In this document: in pieces, positions 50,301 through 61,154 of the stretch | Layout of the letters: every line of letters begins with the position of its first letter | Position numbering within the stretch: the stretch's first letter is position 1 | Source of the DNA: Lineus longissimus | Taxonomy: Eukaryota > Nemertea > Pilidiophora > Heteronemertea > Lineidae | Direction: 5' to 3' | DNA length: 64,000 bases | Assembly: GCF_910592395.1 (NCBI RefSeq) | Contig: NC_088316.1 | Span: 3,286,001-3,350,000, forward strand | Notes under the pieces: model-generated | What the model was told of the DNA's origin: nothing | Databases searched by the model: none | The model's input: only the letters and a program-made list of their open reading frames with translations | Program-made: the position numbers and the translations under genes

Positions 50301-53300
50301 TATGCAATAAGAATCATACACAGAGAACGAATAGAAAAAAAGCGATCAAAAGGGTGAAAGTAAAAGCTTCAATAGTTTATGTTTTTTCTGGTTTAGATTG
50401 GCACATAAGGTTTTTACCGAATCGACAATTCCATTCTCCTCCCTGGTGATACGTCTAGGCCTACATGTTGGATTTACAAACAGGACATTGGCGGCAGAGA
50501 GGCCCGACGAACTAAACACTCGGTTATTGGTCATTTAGTATAACAGCACCAACTTCATTCAAATCTGAGTAGCGTAAAAGCAGTATACATGCCCTCCTGT
50601 GTGCCGAGTCACAGCGGAGGTCAAATTGTACCAAGGAACTGCAAATAAAATTCCATTGATGGCTGATAGGTCTGTTCGTGACTAATAGGGCTGTTTGTTA
50701 CTGAGAATTGGCAAATTTGTCAAGCATGACCTAATACATGTACCGTTATATCAATACTCTTTTGATATCCTTTGCTGAAAAGCGTCTTCCTGGAGAGTTC
50801 AAACTACTGTTCGAGCAGGGTCTTTGGAAAGCGTTGACTGGCCACCAAATTGTATTTTCATTCTGTAGTTCCATTATATAGAATGTATTGCAGTTGTACA
50901 TTCACTGGACAGGTGTAAATACTCTCTTTAAATTGTCACTTTTCAAGGTAAGTTGATTTGTAGCCGACTATGCCATTGACCTTGTAAAAGTGAACATAGT
51001 ATTAGTGTAATCCAACACAATAAATAAATATGTCAAAATTGACGACCTTCTCTTTATCGAAATTTGACACCTAGAGTTGTGCCTGGTACACGTATTGTGA
51101 TTTGCATAAAATGTGTTGGTTTGTCCGCTGAATTCATGGGCCGTGAGCTATTAGACCAATGACTTTTATAAACATCTTGTTTTTCTCATCTGATATCTAT
51201 TTGCAATGCTGTGCTGCTCATCAGAACTATATCTATAAGGGAATGATGTCACGTCCAATCGCATAGCGTTACTAATGATTGTCTACGGGCGGCGTGCTTG
51301 TTGATGAGTGTCCAGAATGTGCTAATAGTACACAATGTACTAGTATATACGGCTACAACTATCACTTGAAGATTTCAAGACGTTTCGGGCTATGGTCAGT
51401 ATATTCTGCGCAAACGCGCTCAAACAGCAGCCACATGTAATGTACCTGTATTTCATGGTTACAGCACGCTATATCGTTATCACAGACGGACAAAGCCGCG
51501 GCGTTGTTCGTCACAGAGTGAAAACGATAGAGGCCTAATCATGTTTTGTGTGGATTAAATCAATGTTTGGGACAGGAATTTCAGTAATGCTTCCTTTTGA
51601 AAAATGTAATCATTTATGATCGAGTCCTATGAACAGAAAATTCCTGATGTGATCTGTTATCTTTTGGGAATACATGTATTGATAATCCGATCTAATTCCT
51701 TTGAACTGGACTACTCTCATCGTTTAAACAATGTCCAAATCCAGGGCTTTTGAAGCCTGCAATAGCATTCCGCGATAATGAGGTCACTGCAGCTGCTGCC
51801 CTCTATTTCCCCATCGCTGAATAACAGGCAACGTCGGACAAACATGCGGTTTCGTAATGAATTCAGGCTTTCTAACTGGGGCAGTTAGATTCAATCTGGC
51901 ACATGTCCGAGTGTTGGAAATGCTGCATAATTGTTCTGAATATTTCTCTCTCTGAATCTATGAAACAATGCAGGCTCAAAAGATAATTGACTTTGAAATA
52001 AGCTCAAAATGCGTAGCAATAAGTGTCGATGTCCGACTGTCACTTGACTAAAACGTCATCAATATCTTATTCAAATGACCTTGTGAGCTATAAATAGTAA
52101 CGTGGCGGAATGCTATTTATGTTAACATATTATGATGAAGAATGTCATGATGTCCCCGACAAAGATAATTGAGGAACTGATAGTTTAGGTACGAATTTGG
52201 TTGTCGAGATTTAAAATCCATGTAAAACGGATGGGCCTATCCATCAAGCCGACAATGTTTTCGGTTGTAATAAAAATGTATCTCAAAGGTAACGCCGCCG
52301 GGTCCAAATAGTCAATGCCTTTCACAAAATGGCGATGCACGGTATGGTTCACCCCCTAAAAGTAATGGTGTTTGAGCTAGGAAAAATATTTACCGGTAAT
52401 TGTTTTTCGGCCGACACAGATGTAATGCAGGCCCCAACATTGTTTTACAGGAAAATGAAAAAAAATGGTTTTGGGGCTTTTGTAAGAGTTTTTTTTCATT
52501 TCTCTGGAAAAGCCTTGTAGGGGTGTATACATGTACTTTTGTGTTGGCGGAAAAACCTTTTTAGAAGCTCAAAGCCCTTATCAGTTTAGGAGTTTATACA
52601 TGTACCGGTAGTTTTGTATACAATCGATGCAGGCCATAGTCGCACCCTTTCTAAATTTGTAATACGACCCCAATGTTAAAGAAAGCAAGGATAGTACATA
52701 TGTATATTTAACCTTGTGTTTGTTCCTCAAGATTGTTGGCGGTAGTGATGACTGTGGCCAGGTTCTTGTGAAAAAGAAACCACTATTTAATCCTTATTCA
52801 CTTAAAGTGATGGTTGGACCACAAAGTGCCGGCGTAGCATACCAAATTATCTTGGCAACCCTGAAATGATATGCTATCAAGATCAATCTAAACTAGAAAT
52901 TTGAAATTTGCTTCTCAGCAAATTTGATAGCCCCCACGGGCCCACACAGTACACGTATGGAGGAATGAAGTCTATTCCGTTTCGCGGATGATCTATTTCC
53001 GGACAAACACGCTCGCGCTTTCTCAAAATCACACGCTCAGTAACATTTAAACAGCACCCTAACCTTTTCAGATGGGCAGGATGGATCATCGATAAGCATT
53101 TAAGGCTATTCCTTTATTTTATTCCTTCACATTCAACCATGTCAACCGTCGTTCTTTGCTCAAAATACTCGACAGCTCGCCACTTCGGCAAAGAGATACC
53201 GCCGCCATGATGCATCAGGATATGACGTCACCATTACGGGGCGGAGCTTATGCTAATATACGTGTGATTGACAGAATCGTGCCGGAGATTTGAAAGCAAA

Positions 53301-56300
53301 TCGGAAAATCGGCGCATAAAAACGCTTCAAAGTCATCAAAATAATCCGAATTTCGAAAAAATCTTTGCCAGGTGCACTAGATCGAGTTTAGTTTGATGGG
53401 ACAGGGGTGACAGTTTTTCAGTTGAAATAGCAGTTTTGCTGGACTACCTCCATAATATAACCTGGGAAGAAGGCAGAAGCCTAGTACCTTCTCCTAGTAA
53501 TCTCAATATAGACCCCACATTTGTTGTATGTGGGGTCTATAACTACAGGACCCAACGTTTCAACCAGGGACATTCTGCCAGAAATTGCTCAATAGAAAGT
53601 CAGATTTAGCCTTGATAGTTAGCGGTCCTCCATTGATTTTCTGAGTCCACAATCGCTTGTGCATAATTTTCTGACACTTGAAACCACCACTGATCACTGA
53701 ACATGCTGAATGTAGACTCTGTCATATTCGTGCCTGGTATATCATACCTCACATGGTTCATGCATTTTTGAGTAGTCAAAGTGCGTCATTCGTGTCACTC
53801 GAGTTGTTTTGAGTCCAGGGATTTTGCAGGCGATCTGGTCAGTGCGAAATGTGAACCTTACCTGAACGGATACCGAGTGTTCGGTTGGCTAATGCCTTAT
53901 CATTTGTATGTAAATCTGCGAATAATGTCAACGTGCTATCTCAAAGAAATATCGCATAGAAACAATCTGTTTGCTGAAAATGTTTTTTAACCTGATTGGG
54001 TTTCCCGCGTCGATTGACCATGCGTCAAATGCCCTGAGAGAAGAAGGAGACAGGAGCAATAAGAATCAGGGGAAGGGCACAAAATATGCAAATTCTCCGA
54101 TAACCCCATTACATGTTACAGTATACACCTTTCCAGATGTGGGGCGCTGAGTGTCCGAAATAGTGATGTCATAAGGGGAAACTAGGCCTTATGGTGGAGG
54201 GACAAAGGAGATAGTCATGGTTGACCAACACACTTGAATGCCTTTAATGACGGACAAGGGGGAAATTTCGGGAAGCATGTATAATAGATTCGATTCGCTA
54301 AGGGACGAAGTATTGGTCTAAGCCGCCGCATACATACCGTCATGCCAAGACACTTGGTAACAACCTCTTACAGAGTGTCGCATACATGTAGGAATAAAAT
54401 ATCATCTCTACAGTTTGATAACTTTTGAGCCGAGCACAACTAAATATACATGTATCTACTGTATGTACTGAAACAATTCGCATGCTGATATTTTCGCGCC
54501 GAGTGGTCTGCATGGTTGCCCATACTTACTAACCTCAACTATTCTTTTCACTTCCTGACTTAATTTCTGTTTCAGATGGCCACACCACCTCCGATATCCT
54601 CTTCGAGACGATGGGGAAAGGTATCGATGTAAGCAAGGATATCCAGATCGCTCAGTTCAAGATGACAGACTTTAAATCTGAAGTGTCTGTCAGGAACCTC
54701 TCCACTGGTAAAGTGTTTTTCATATCGTTCTGGCCATAGTTGAACTCAGGAATGTCACCAGATCACATTTACCAAAAGATAGTGGTGTTGCATAACATAG
54801 CTTATCCCAAGGATAGGTCACACTATAATTACACTTTAGTGACAAGCGGTTAGCCAAGTACCTTTGGCCAGATCTGTTTGTAAACAGTATCGAAAAAAAG
54901 TACACCGTACAAGCATGTATGGGTACAGATAAGTTTGCTTTCTCGCTCTCGCAACAGAGTATGCCGAAATATACCACTTGTTCGTTCTTGCTAACAGTTT
55001 TAAGTTTAGAATGTAGGCTTGGAGAGCGCTTCCGTGAGGTAACATAAACGAGATGATGACTTTCATTGACCTTGGTACAATAGCAAAATTGTAATCTAAG
55101 TTTTACCAGGTAAACAGGTCATCTTTTAATGCCTTTTTCACCCGGTTCTTCCCTTTCCTGGTGTTCACGGGACCAATGGACCCTCTTGGGAACAATGCTT
55201 GAACCTCAATTTTGAGACTTCTTTTGCTTTGAACAACTCAAAATCCTGTAGCCATTGCTTTTTGCGACCATGATCGAACCTCCGCAGCCACAGCGTAAAT
55301 ATCATAACACAAATACGTACTTTGATGATTTCAGGAGAATTCGCTCGTCTTGAAATCACCTTCGAATTCGAACGTCTCATTGGGCATTACATCTTCACGG
55401 TATACATCTCCAGCGTCCTCATCATCTGTCTGTCCTGGGTGTCCTTCTGGCTCGATGTCCACGCAGTTCCTGCCCGGATCTCGCTCGGGGTCCTGTGTGT
55501 TCTTACGCAGACCACACAGACAATGTCCATTTTAAGTAAGGGATCGTGCACGAATTAGAAACAATGTAAAATTTCAGAAAGAAAAAAGTAAAATCAAAAG
55601 ACTTAGACTTAATCTTAGACTTAACGCCATGTTAAATTAACGTCAGCGTTAGTGACAAAACGTGTTTTTGAACAACCGGGCTTCGAATTTCGAAAGGGGA
55701 GAGGTGTATGATCCTACTTGCTCATTTTGTATTGTATTTTCCTTTTAAGGCACAACCCCAAGAGTCTCGTATTTCAAGGCCATCGATATCTGGATGGCGG
55801 CCTGTATGTTCTTCACCTTTTGTGCCTTGGTCGAGTTCGCCATAGCCAATTCGATGGCGCGGTATATGCTGGAGAGGCGTGCGAAGAGGGAAGCGGCGCA
55901 ACAGGATCTCGTGAACAGGCAGCGCACTATTGTAAATACGGTCAGGAAATTTAGTCATCTAATTACTATACACTCTTAAAAAAGGAAGGTTTTAGAACCT
56001 TCAGAAGATCTAGATGTTTTACGCTCTTAAAAATGAAGGTTGTAGAACATTTAGAAAAATATTTTAGGGTTTTTTAGCAAGCACAAAAAGCACGGCCCGT
56101 AGCGGAGTTTTTTTTCCACGTGGCATTCCACTGTCATGACTTGCCATCTATAGTCATATTAGAAGTAAACTATATGCCGCGTGTATATCAGCTGCGGGTT
56201 GTTCCCCTTATTTCAGTTATTCCATATAATAGACAGCTAGCTAGAGAGACGACGACTTTCAACAGGTGGAAACACCGAAAACATGTGTCAACCCGTATTT

Positions 56301-57081
56301 CACTCTAAAACATTACACCTACGTGTAGTCTCAATGAGAACACTCATACCGAGCATACATCTAATCCTGCTTCAAAAAGGAATCGTGCTACGTTGTGAAG
56401 CGGTACAGTAATACATGCTGAAATTCCAGCGGTATTGCATTCGTAGCCGCCGCCCATATTGACGCGCTTGTCTGGAAGCCGAGCAAGGGTCAAGATGGTA
56501 TACGTGTATACAGTTATAGCCAAATTAGTACAACTACACGGTAGTCTTGCGCGCATACCAGTACGTACTGTCTATGTATTCAACACTAAATGGGCTGTAA
56601 TATACTGGTAATTGTACCGGGGCATAAGCTGTACCTCACCATTATTTCAGATGGGTCGTTCCCGTGCGATTGCGCATGCGACTCTCCTTCATATACGTGT
56701 ATATTGTACATGTATACTCGGTCACTCGGCCAAATACTGACTACGCCCGAAGAGCCGCGCCTGTCAGACGATTGCGGATTTTGATTTGGATCTTATTCGT
56801 TTCAGGTTTCAAATGGCAATTTGGCCATGTCCGAGAGATCACTCACAGACAACATGTCACAGTGCCAGTCGTGTATGAGACGGCGCTTCGTCGACCCAAG
56901 GCTCAATGACTTTCGTGACCTCGGCCACTCCAAGAAGAAGAAGACAACGCCACTGCCAAAAGCTCATATTCTCGACATGGTGTCCAGGGTTGTTTTTCCT
57001 GTTGCCTTTATCTGTCTTAACATTGGATATTGGGTCACATTCAAGGCTCTACCTACCGGAACAGTGTCATTTAATTCATAA
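29312..57081 (+). CDS. Cys-loop ligand-gated ion channel, anion type (nine exons)
   Basis: Exons 29312-29403, 36063-36160, 36420-36487, 41944-42161, 42400-42482, 54576-54707, 55335-55535, 55750-55940 and 56806-57081 join in phase to 452 residues. Exon 1 encodes a signal peptide and was chosen because its phase-2 GTAAGT donor fits exon 2. The Cys-loop is C166-C180 with 13 residues between. Helix 1 is about 248-268. PAR at 276-278 directly before the pore helix (279-297) is the mark of chloride-selecting channels. Helix 3 is 310-332 and helix 4 about 420-440, near the C-terminus. There is no neighbouring Cys pair in loop C, so it is not a nicotinic alpha-type. It belongs to the GABA/glycine/glutamate-gated chloride group; the transmitter cannot be told. 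It would sit in the plasma membrane as a pentamer. The exon 8 donor could instead be 55931. Intron 5 is 12 kb and hosts a TRIM-NHL gene on the other strand. Confidence 0.9.
31774..31941. mobile_element. MITE-like element with CACTCTTAAAA ends
   Basis: About 168 bp starts CACTCTTAAAAAAGC and ends TTATTTTAAGAGTGCAC, so the terminal 12 bases are inverse complements. The interior has direct and inverse TTTTTCAGG motifs. Related ends occur at 39679 and 55972. It lies in intron 1 of the channel gene. Confidence 0.65.
33945..34200 (-). mobile_element. 5'-truncated CR1/L2-like LINE, 3' end
   Basis: On the minus strand the last part of a LINE ORF2 is readable: RRAFATLAPQLWNSLS, then an FRKELKTLLF motif and a TGA at 34005-34003. 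This is the classic C-terminus of CR1/L2-type reverse transcriptase polyproteins. The 3' UTR has GCGCTTTACAAATAAC and ends in a TTATTATTATT tail. Nothing of the reverse transcriptase domain remains, as is usual for truncated insertions. Confidence 0.85.
34598..34648. repeat. Hairpin
   Basis: AGAGTCTTTCAAAT and ATTTGAAAGACTCT pair around a four-base loop, and TTTGTACC flanks on both sides are similar. Confidence 0.7.
38630..39230. repeat. Cluster of TTGGCAAGCC motifs in both orientations
   Basis: TTTGGCAAGCC or its inverse GGCTTGCCAAA and near variants occur about seven times, six before 38790 and one near 39210. The outer copies are in inverse orientation. It may be one inverted-repeat element of about 600 bp. 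No coding is seen. Confidence 0.55.
39679..39905. repeat. Element of the ACTCTTAAAA/AAAAACCTTT family
   Basis: It starts GCACTCTTAAAAATAAAGG and continues with repeated TTTTTGGG, GAAAAACC and AACCTTTT motifs. It resembles the ends at 31774 and 55972. The right border is not clear. Confidence 0.5.
40325..40365. repeat. TACATG tetramer-like tandem repeat
   Basis: Units of ACATGT/ACATGTAT repeat about five times and are self-complementary. Confidence 0.7.
42813..44786 (-). CDS. TRIM-NHL-type RING/B-box protein, nested in a channel intron
   Basis: The product is 657 residues with the coding region in one exon. I chose the ATG at 44786: nine codons upstream lies TTGTTTCAG, a strong acceptor, so the longer reading (start at 44813) would begin inside an intron and a 5' UTR exon is likely. 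The RING-like set is C9, C12, C25, H29, C32, C35, C54 and C57. B-box 1 spans about 101-132, and B-box 2 starts at C149/C152 and ends with H178 and H181. A coiled coil follows, about 225-315. The C-terminal half (about 400-657) has NHL-type beta-propeller repeats, the clearest being GITLLPNQRRVAVMDSGNRK and GLCVTNRNHILVSDSANNRI. This is the TRIM2/TRIM3/TRIM71 layout of E3 ubiquitin ligases and RNA-binding regulators in the cytosol. The filamin domain seen in some members is not apparent. Confidence 0.9.
   Translation of the reverse strand: MSSFLVPTCKICERVLDDDESFSVCVQQHVTCNRCGTASTVGPEGPIKISANDCRVCHRKIIDPAGEVSGFPPKIQKAFLLQKLISDVFSVCEVKAHARKCIAKFFCSDCTVYCCEECIPLHIRDSSESPKHTICSLEKKVYKKESPGCTECKDGDAKCYCENQTCNALLCGRCLKLHDGHDVIPIGMASSAMTAFLEQSGKHVRDSYDNIGFETDGLDIERRARISEYELLEDKIREWAASLRAKVDRDEQALLEEVGSKMEATEEKYEWLNGRMVEDATALAYFEMIHDKLEQCRNSEDKLIDMFTFVRANEQIVNGGCASVSKNGSGSIHCEKFEFKFNEEVETVLTAMGQESNLIGQVKSCGQPRLVTSLSSRCDSDKHSQRLSGITLLPNQRRVAVMDSGNRKIKLVSGKESVVAFNADVEDNDQEDGEIQNGFQNGRHGNGSGNGNGKLDIIYDERKNTVIMNRKSRGQIIELTLEGKLFRVLRKIEDAVSLCICKNNLLVGREISADETTEGAIDTFDRITWTFLESKHMPFVPHTLKATFGGNIVSSDMRNGSVYILTQELQIMACIQGAVDGVRMSKPTGLCVTNRNHILVSDSANNRILEYSSGGKYLRTLLKDVDGLRKPTNLTCDEKGNLFVLDAANIVKVFSHV
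51761..52117 (-). mobile_element. MITE-like element, copy 2 of 3 (inverted)
   Basis: It begins AATAGCATTCCGCGATAATG and ends GGCGGAATGCTATT. The interior is the inverse of copies 1 and 3, with the same GCAGCTGCTGCCCTC block. Confidence 0.8.
53508..53543. repeat. Short perfect hairpin
   Basis: ATAGACCCCACA and TGTGGGGTCTAT flank a short loop. No host element recognised. Confidence 0.7.
54122..54290 (+). repeat. Dispersed repeat, copy 2 of 2
   Basis: Same orientation as 24382-24578, with the same GGGGCGCTGAGTGTCCG core. It lacks a short internal segment that copy 1 has before TTTCGGGAAGC. Confidence 0.8.
55972..56070. repeat. Two tandem starts of the ACTCTTAAAA family
   Basis: CACTCTTAAAAAAGGAAGG and, about 50 bases later, CGCTCTTAAAAATGAAGG, each followed by TTTAGAAC or TGTAGAAC. 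They lie in the last intron of the channel gene. Confidence 0.55.
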
Positions 57082-57488
57082 CAGGGTGAACTTTTTGATA
57101 TACCGTAAGCCGCCATTTGTTCGCGCCTCCTCATTTTTGCGGTATGCAAACTTTGGCGGTTTGCAGTAATGAAATAAGGAATGGATTTTTATAACAATTT
57201 TCTTATTACTTGAAAGGCTTCTTGTTTTACTGTATGATGTCATCGATTTTAAAGCATATAATCTGGAATTTCATGTCTGTTTGAAATTTGTACTCTATTT
57301 TGAATATTCAAATTTGATGGTACATGTAGCATGTCACTTAATATAAAAAAAGATAAGTCATTCAGGCTAGTATTCATAACGGTTTATTGACGATTTTTTT
57401 CGAATGTTATCATTTCATTTGTAAAACACGGTTTCGTTGTGTTTTCATAATTTACATTGTAATGTAATGTGGTACAAATACATTGTAC

Positions 57489-57859
57489 AATAGCATTCCG
57501 CGAAGTTACTATTTATAGCTCACAAGGTCATTTGCATAAGATATTGATGACGTTTTAGTCACGTGACAGTTTGACATCGACACTTATTGCTACGCATTTT
57601 AGCTTATTTCAAAGTCAATTATCTTTGCCCCTGCATTGTTTTTAGCATGAATGACACCATAGAGTCAGAGAGAGAGAAATATTCAGAACAATTATGTAGT
57701 ATTTCCAACACTCGGACATGTGCCAGATTGAATCTAACTGCCCAAGTTAGAAAGCCTGAATCCATTACGAAACCGCATTGTCCGACATTGCCTGTAATTC
57801 AGCGATGGGGAAATAGAGGGCAGCAGCTGCAGTGACCTCATTATCGCGGAATGCTATTA
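57489..57859 (+). mobile_element. MITE-like element, copy 3 of 3
   Basis: It starts AATAGCATTCCGCGAAG and ends CGCGGAATGCTATTA. It is nearly identical to copy 1 over its whole length, apart from small changes and a 2-3 base gap near 57775. Confidence 0.85.
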
Positions 57860-58586
57860 CAACTAGTTCAGCACAGCGACATGAACTGTGGCATTGGCAT
57901 ATGACTCATGGTTGTCTTGCGTCCGTACGCAAAAGCAGATACAAATGTACTAAAAACCAGAAAACTTTGCGTATATAACATATGGTCACGCACCTTTATT
58001 AAACCAATCAGCACGCGGTTGTACCCGAAAATAGTTCAGTTTGAGATCAATGCGTAGTCTCACCACGCCAGTTGAAGGGTATTTTCCATTTAAGATATAA
58101 AATCAGACTTTTTCTTAAATTGAGAAAGAGGTGTGTTTAAAATGAAGAAAATGATGAAGTTTCAGTCCAATTGGCTTACTTATGTGGTTTTGAGATTCCA
58201 TTTAATCCGTCGTCGTGAAAAAGCCGACTCGCGGGTTAAAAGCCGTCACCCCCCCCCCCCCCCCTTTGTTCAGAACCCCGAAACCCTGAAATTATCATGC
58301 ATAACGTACAACGAAAATTTCATGGTTTGACAGGCTAGGATAGGTCTATTTGGCTTTGAAAGCGTTCCTCCCAGATTACGTCTCGGAAAAAGTTATGAGC
58401 ATGTGAAAAGTACTGTTTTAAAGGGAAAACGGCTTAAAACTTTATTACAGGTACGTGGCCATATATCTTGCTTTGTGTACTGTGCAAATTGAACTTCACA
58501 AATAAAGTTTTAAATTCTTCACACACAAAAAGGTTAAGTGTCATTGACTGAACTCGTGTATTAAACGACCTTTAGGCAGACGTTAC

Positions 58587-58774
58587 ATAGAGCTTCACTC
58601 CTCACGCCTCATGCTTCACGGTTCACTCGTGAACCGAAGAATTAACAAGGTATTTCAATCAGCCCTGTTACAAAGGAAAAAATGAGGGCCTAAGTTGAAA
58701 TGCCTTGGAAATTCTTCGCGTCACGAGTGAACCGTGAAGCATGAAGCGTGAGGAGTGAAGCGTGAAGCTCTATA
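58587..58774. repeat. Inverted repeat, ~190 bp, MITE-like
   Basis: ATAGAGCTTCACTCCTCACG at the left matches the inverse of CGTGAGGAGTGAAGC plus GTGAAGCTCTAT at the right. The arms are about 50 bp, with TTCACGGTTCACTCGTGA in each. There is no coding part. Confidence 0.8.
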
Positions 58775-59183
58775 GGAGCAAAATGAGATACTAGGAAGAA
58801 GGAAAGGATAAATGTTATCAAAATAACCTCACATCAACAATATATTAAATTGTTACATTTTATAGATGATCGCAAGCGAATTTGATGCCAAAACAAAACC
58901 TGCCAATAGGAGGCCCTGGACCATGGTCATTTCCCGGGTCAATAATTATTATTGAATATTTCATCCCTTAATTACTCTACATAGGGAAATAGCACCAAAA
59001 ATGTTGTCTATTGGTCCTTAACTCTATTTTGATGGGTTTTAGGGAGAAAATCAACAAAACTTTATGTTAATCGAAATTGCACTGGAAGTATACCTTTTAG
59101 TACTGGTGCTGCCATCTGGATTTTTAGTTCTGCAGGTTCCTCATTGGTTGATATACCCGAAAAAGAGGGGCGACATATTTCAT

Positions 59184-60024
59184 CTATGTAAAGGTTTTGT
59201 ACAGCTTACACTGGATTCCAAGCAGGTCCTCCGTGTATGTGAATATCATGCAAGGTGGTGTGAAGTCTGTACATTTCCTGGCGCAATCGACGCTGAACTT
59301 GACATAGCCGCTCCATAGTGTTGCCCCATTAGGGAAGTTGCTTATGCTGCGGTATAGTCTCTCCATTCGTCCCGCCTCGATCATCTTCTGCTCCCGAAAC
59401 ATGAAGCAGTTTGGAAGAATGACTTTGAACGGAAAAAGATGATAATTATTACCACGATGGATTTATTGTCGTGTATTGAAGAGAAAAAAAGGTGACTGTT
59501 GCAAAAGAAATATGGACATCTGCAAAAATGGAATTTTTGAATAAGCCATCAAAATGTTCGCAACAGCTACTGTTACGTATGATTATGTAAGCCTTTGTGG
59601 GTCACGTCAGCTGACACTGGGTCACTCCTTTCGTAACGTGGGTGATTTTCTAGTGAAGTAAAGTTGGGGCGGTGCAATAAATCAGCGGTGCCTGTAACCT
59701 CGGAAGTCCCAGGTTCGATTTCCGGTCGATCCTGGTATTATGTTACGCATCAGATAGAGTAGGCGACTCTTCGACAGCATAGGTTTCAGCCGGCGGCTGC
59801 CCGGTTTCCTCCTACAGTACAAATCGCCCAAAAATTGTCCAAAGAGGCAAACATGAGTCAAAGTTAATCACGTGTTCTTGACTCAATACTTATAAAGATG
59901 GCGGAAATGAATGATCGTGATACTTACCATTGGGACGGTAGAGCTCTACATCTGCGACAGCAGTTTTCCAACATCCCAGCATCGAAGCCAGCAAAAAACA
60001 ACCAAATAGTATTTTTGCGTTCAT
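59184..60024 (-). CDS. Small secreted Cys-rich protein, PAN/apple-like
   Basis: Two exons, 60024-59928 and 59422-59184, join in phase 1 through GTAAGT and TTCAAAG sites to give 111 residues. Residues 1-24 form a signal peptide (MNAKILFGCFLLASMLGC and following). The mature part has the pattern C-x-M-F ... CARKC ... PPC-x4-FTY ... QC-x-LY, which recalls the PAN/apple fold (an alpha helix with CxxxC, then strand residues and paired Cys). PAN domains bind proteins or sugars outside the cell. The domain call is by pattern only and the function is unknown. It neighbours two other secreted-protein genes on the same strand. Confidence 0.7.
59650..59850 (+). mobile_element. Possible tRNA-derived SINE
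   Basis: CCAGGTTCGATTTCCGG matches a Pol III B box (GGTTCGANTCC-like) about 50 bases after a weak A-box region. It is followed at about 59800 by CCCGGTTTCCTCCTACAG, like a conserved SINE core seen in many invertebrates. It lies in the intron of the small secreted gene on the opposite strand. Confidence 0.4.
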
Positions 60025-61040
60025 ATTTTAGATGCAGGCCCAAAGAGAAATCATATGACGTTCCGAATTAGCTCTCGTTCTCGTCGGGTTCAGTCTGGTC
60101 TGAGGAGTTGCTACCAGTGGACTGTAGTCATTTGTAACCAAAGCATGATTGGTTGCAGTCGAACAAATTGTACGTATTCCGTAAGAGTAGCTGAATAAAT
60201 TGAACACCAACTTAATGATTATTTTCGCCCATCATATAGCACAATTGTTGTCAATTATTTTTACAATGGTATTAGAATGGAGAGATAACCGGATCGCGCA
60301 TTAGCAAATTGCCAACAAACACTATTAGCTACATGCATTTATATATTTAAGTCCGAACCAATATGGTTAACCTGGCTATTCGAATAAATTTAATGACTAT
60401 TAAGATAAATCATTTATAACGCGCAAGCGATTTTCATGAAACGTGGATGACATGTTCAACGGGCGAAACACGCTATATACCGCTTTAAATGCAGAATCCA
60501 TGATTTCGTCAACATTTAAAAAAAAATAGTTTGCGCTGAAAGTTTAGGATGCTTGTTCTTTTAATAAAGCGCTGCTTCTTCTTTTGTTAACGAGCAATTA
60601 ACATCGCTGTGACCTGTGATTTATATCGCATGCGACGATGACCTCTTGTTTGCATCGGTAATCTCAGGTACATGTACACCTGCGACAAGATTCGGTGCCG
60701 GGTCGCACTGCCGAATCTATATCAAAATTCGCCCAGCGATTGCTGATTTGATCTGCACTCTGATAGATGAGATATCCTTTTGTCGCGCATCAGCGATTAT
60801 AACGGGATAACTGTTTTTAATATTTTCCTCCAGTCGATTTAAACGCTCGTTTGCGTGGTGCTTCAGGATCTTGTCAAAAAATTGCGGTGGCATATGATCC
60901 GAGTAGGCCTTCAAACGCTACGCTATACTTAAAATAATTCCTGGAACGCCGACGACAACAAAAAAACGTAGCGCTATTGAACGAATTTTTTATGACCCTC
61001 CCCTCCCACCACCACCACCACCACCACCACCACCACCAGC

Positions 61041-61080
<40 letters not shown>

Positions 61081-61154
61081 GCAGCATACCACCTCCACTG
61101 CGGAACGTAAGTCATGTTCAATATGATATGAAGCCAAAATCAGACAATGGTTAT
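60025..61154. other. Intergenic
   Basis: It holds the promoter side of the small secreted gene and the 3' side of the first tocopherol-cyclase-like gene. Only the trinucleotide repeat below stands out. Confidence 0.4.
60995..61085. repeat. Compound trinucleotide microsatellite (CCA)n(ACA)n
   Basis: About 12 CCA units run directly into about 15 CAA units. On the minus strand they read as poly-Trp/poly-Cys frames, which are artefacts. Confidence 0.95.

Larger units (their letters stand above)
42483..54575 (+). other. Intron 5 of the Cys-loop receptor (12 kb)
   Basis: It is bounded by the GTAAGT donor and the TTTCTGTTTCAG acceptor that join the Cys-loop exon to the next. It holds the TRIM-NHL gene at 42813-44786, one inverted MITE copy at 51761, a dispersed repeat at 54122 and a short hairpin at 53508-53543. 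From 45 to 51 kb I see no supported feature. Confidence 0.75.
57082..59183. other. Intergenic between channel gene and small secreted protein
   Basis: It holds the channel 3' UTR, a MITE copy, a poly-C tract near 58250 and the inverted repeat at 58587-58774. No gene is seen. Confidence 0.5.

Noticed and set aside
60874-61137. Poly-Cys/poly-Trp frame on the minus strand
   Set aside because: It is a translation of the CCA/CAA microsatellite.
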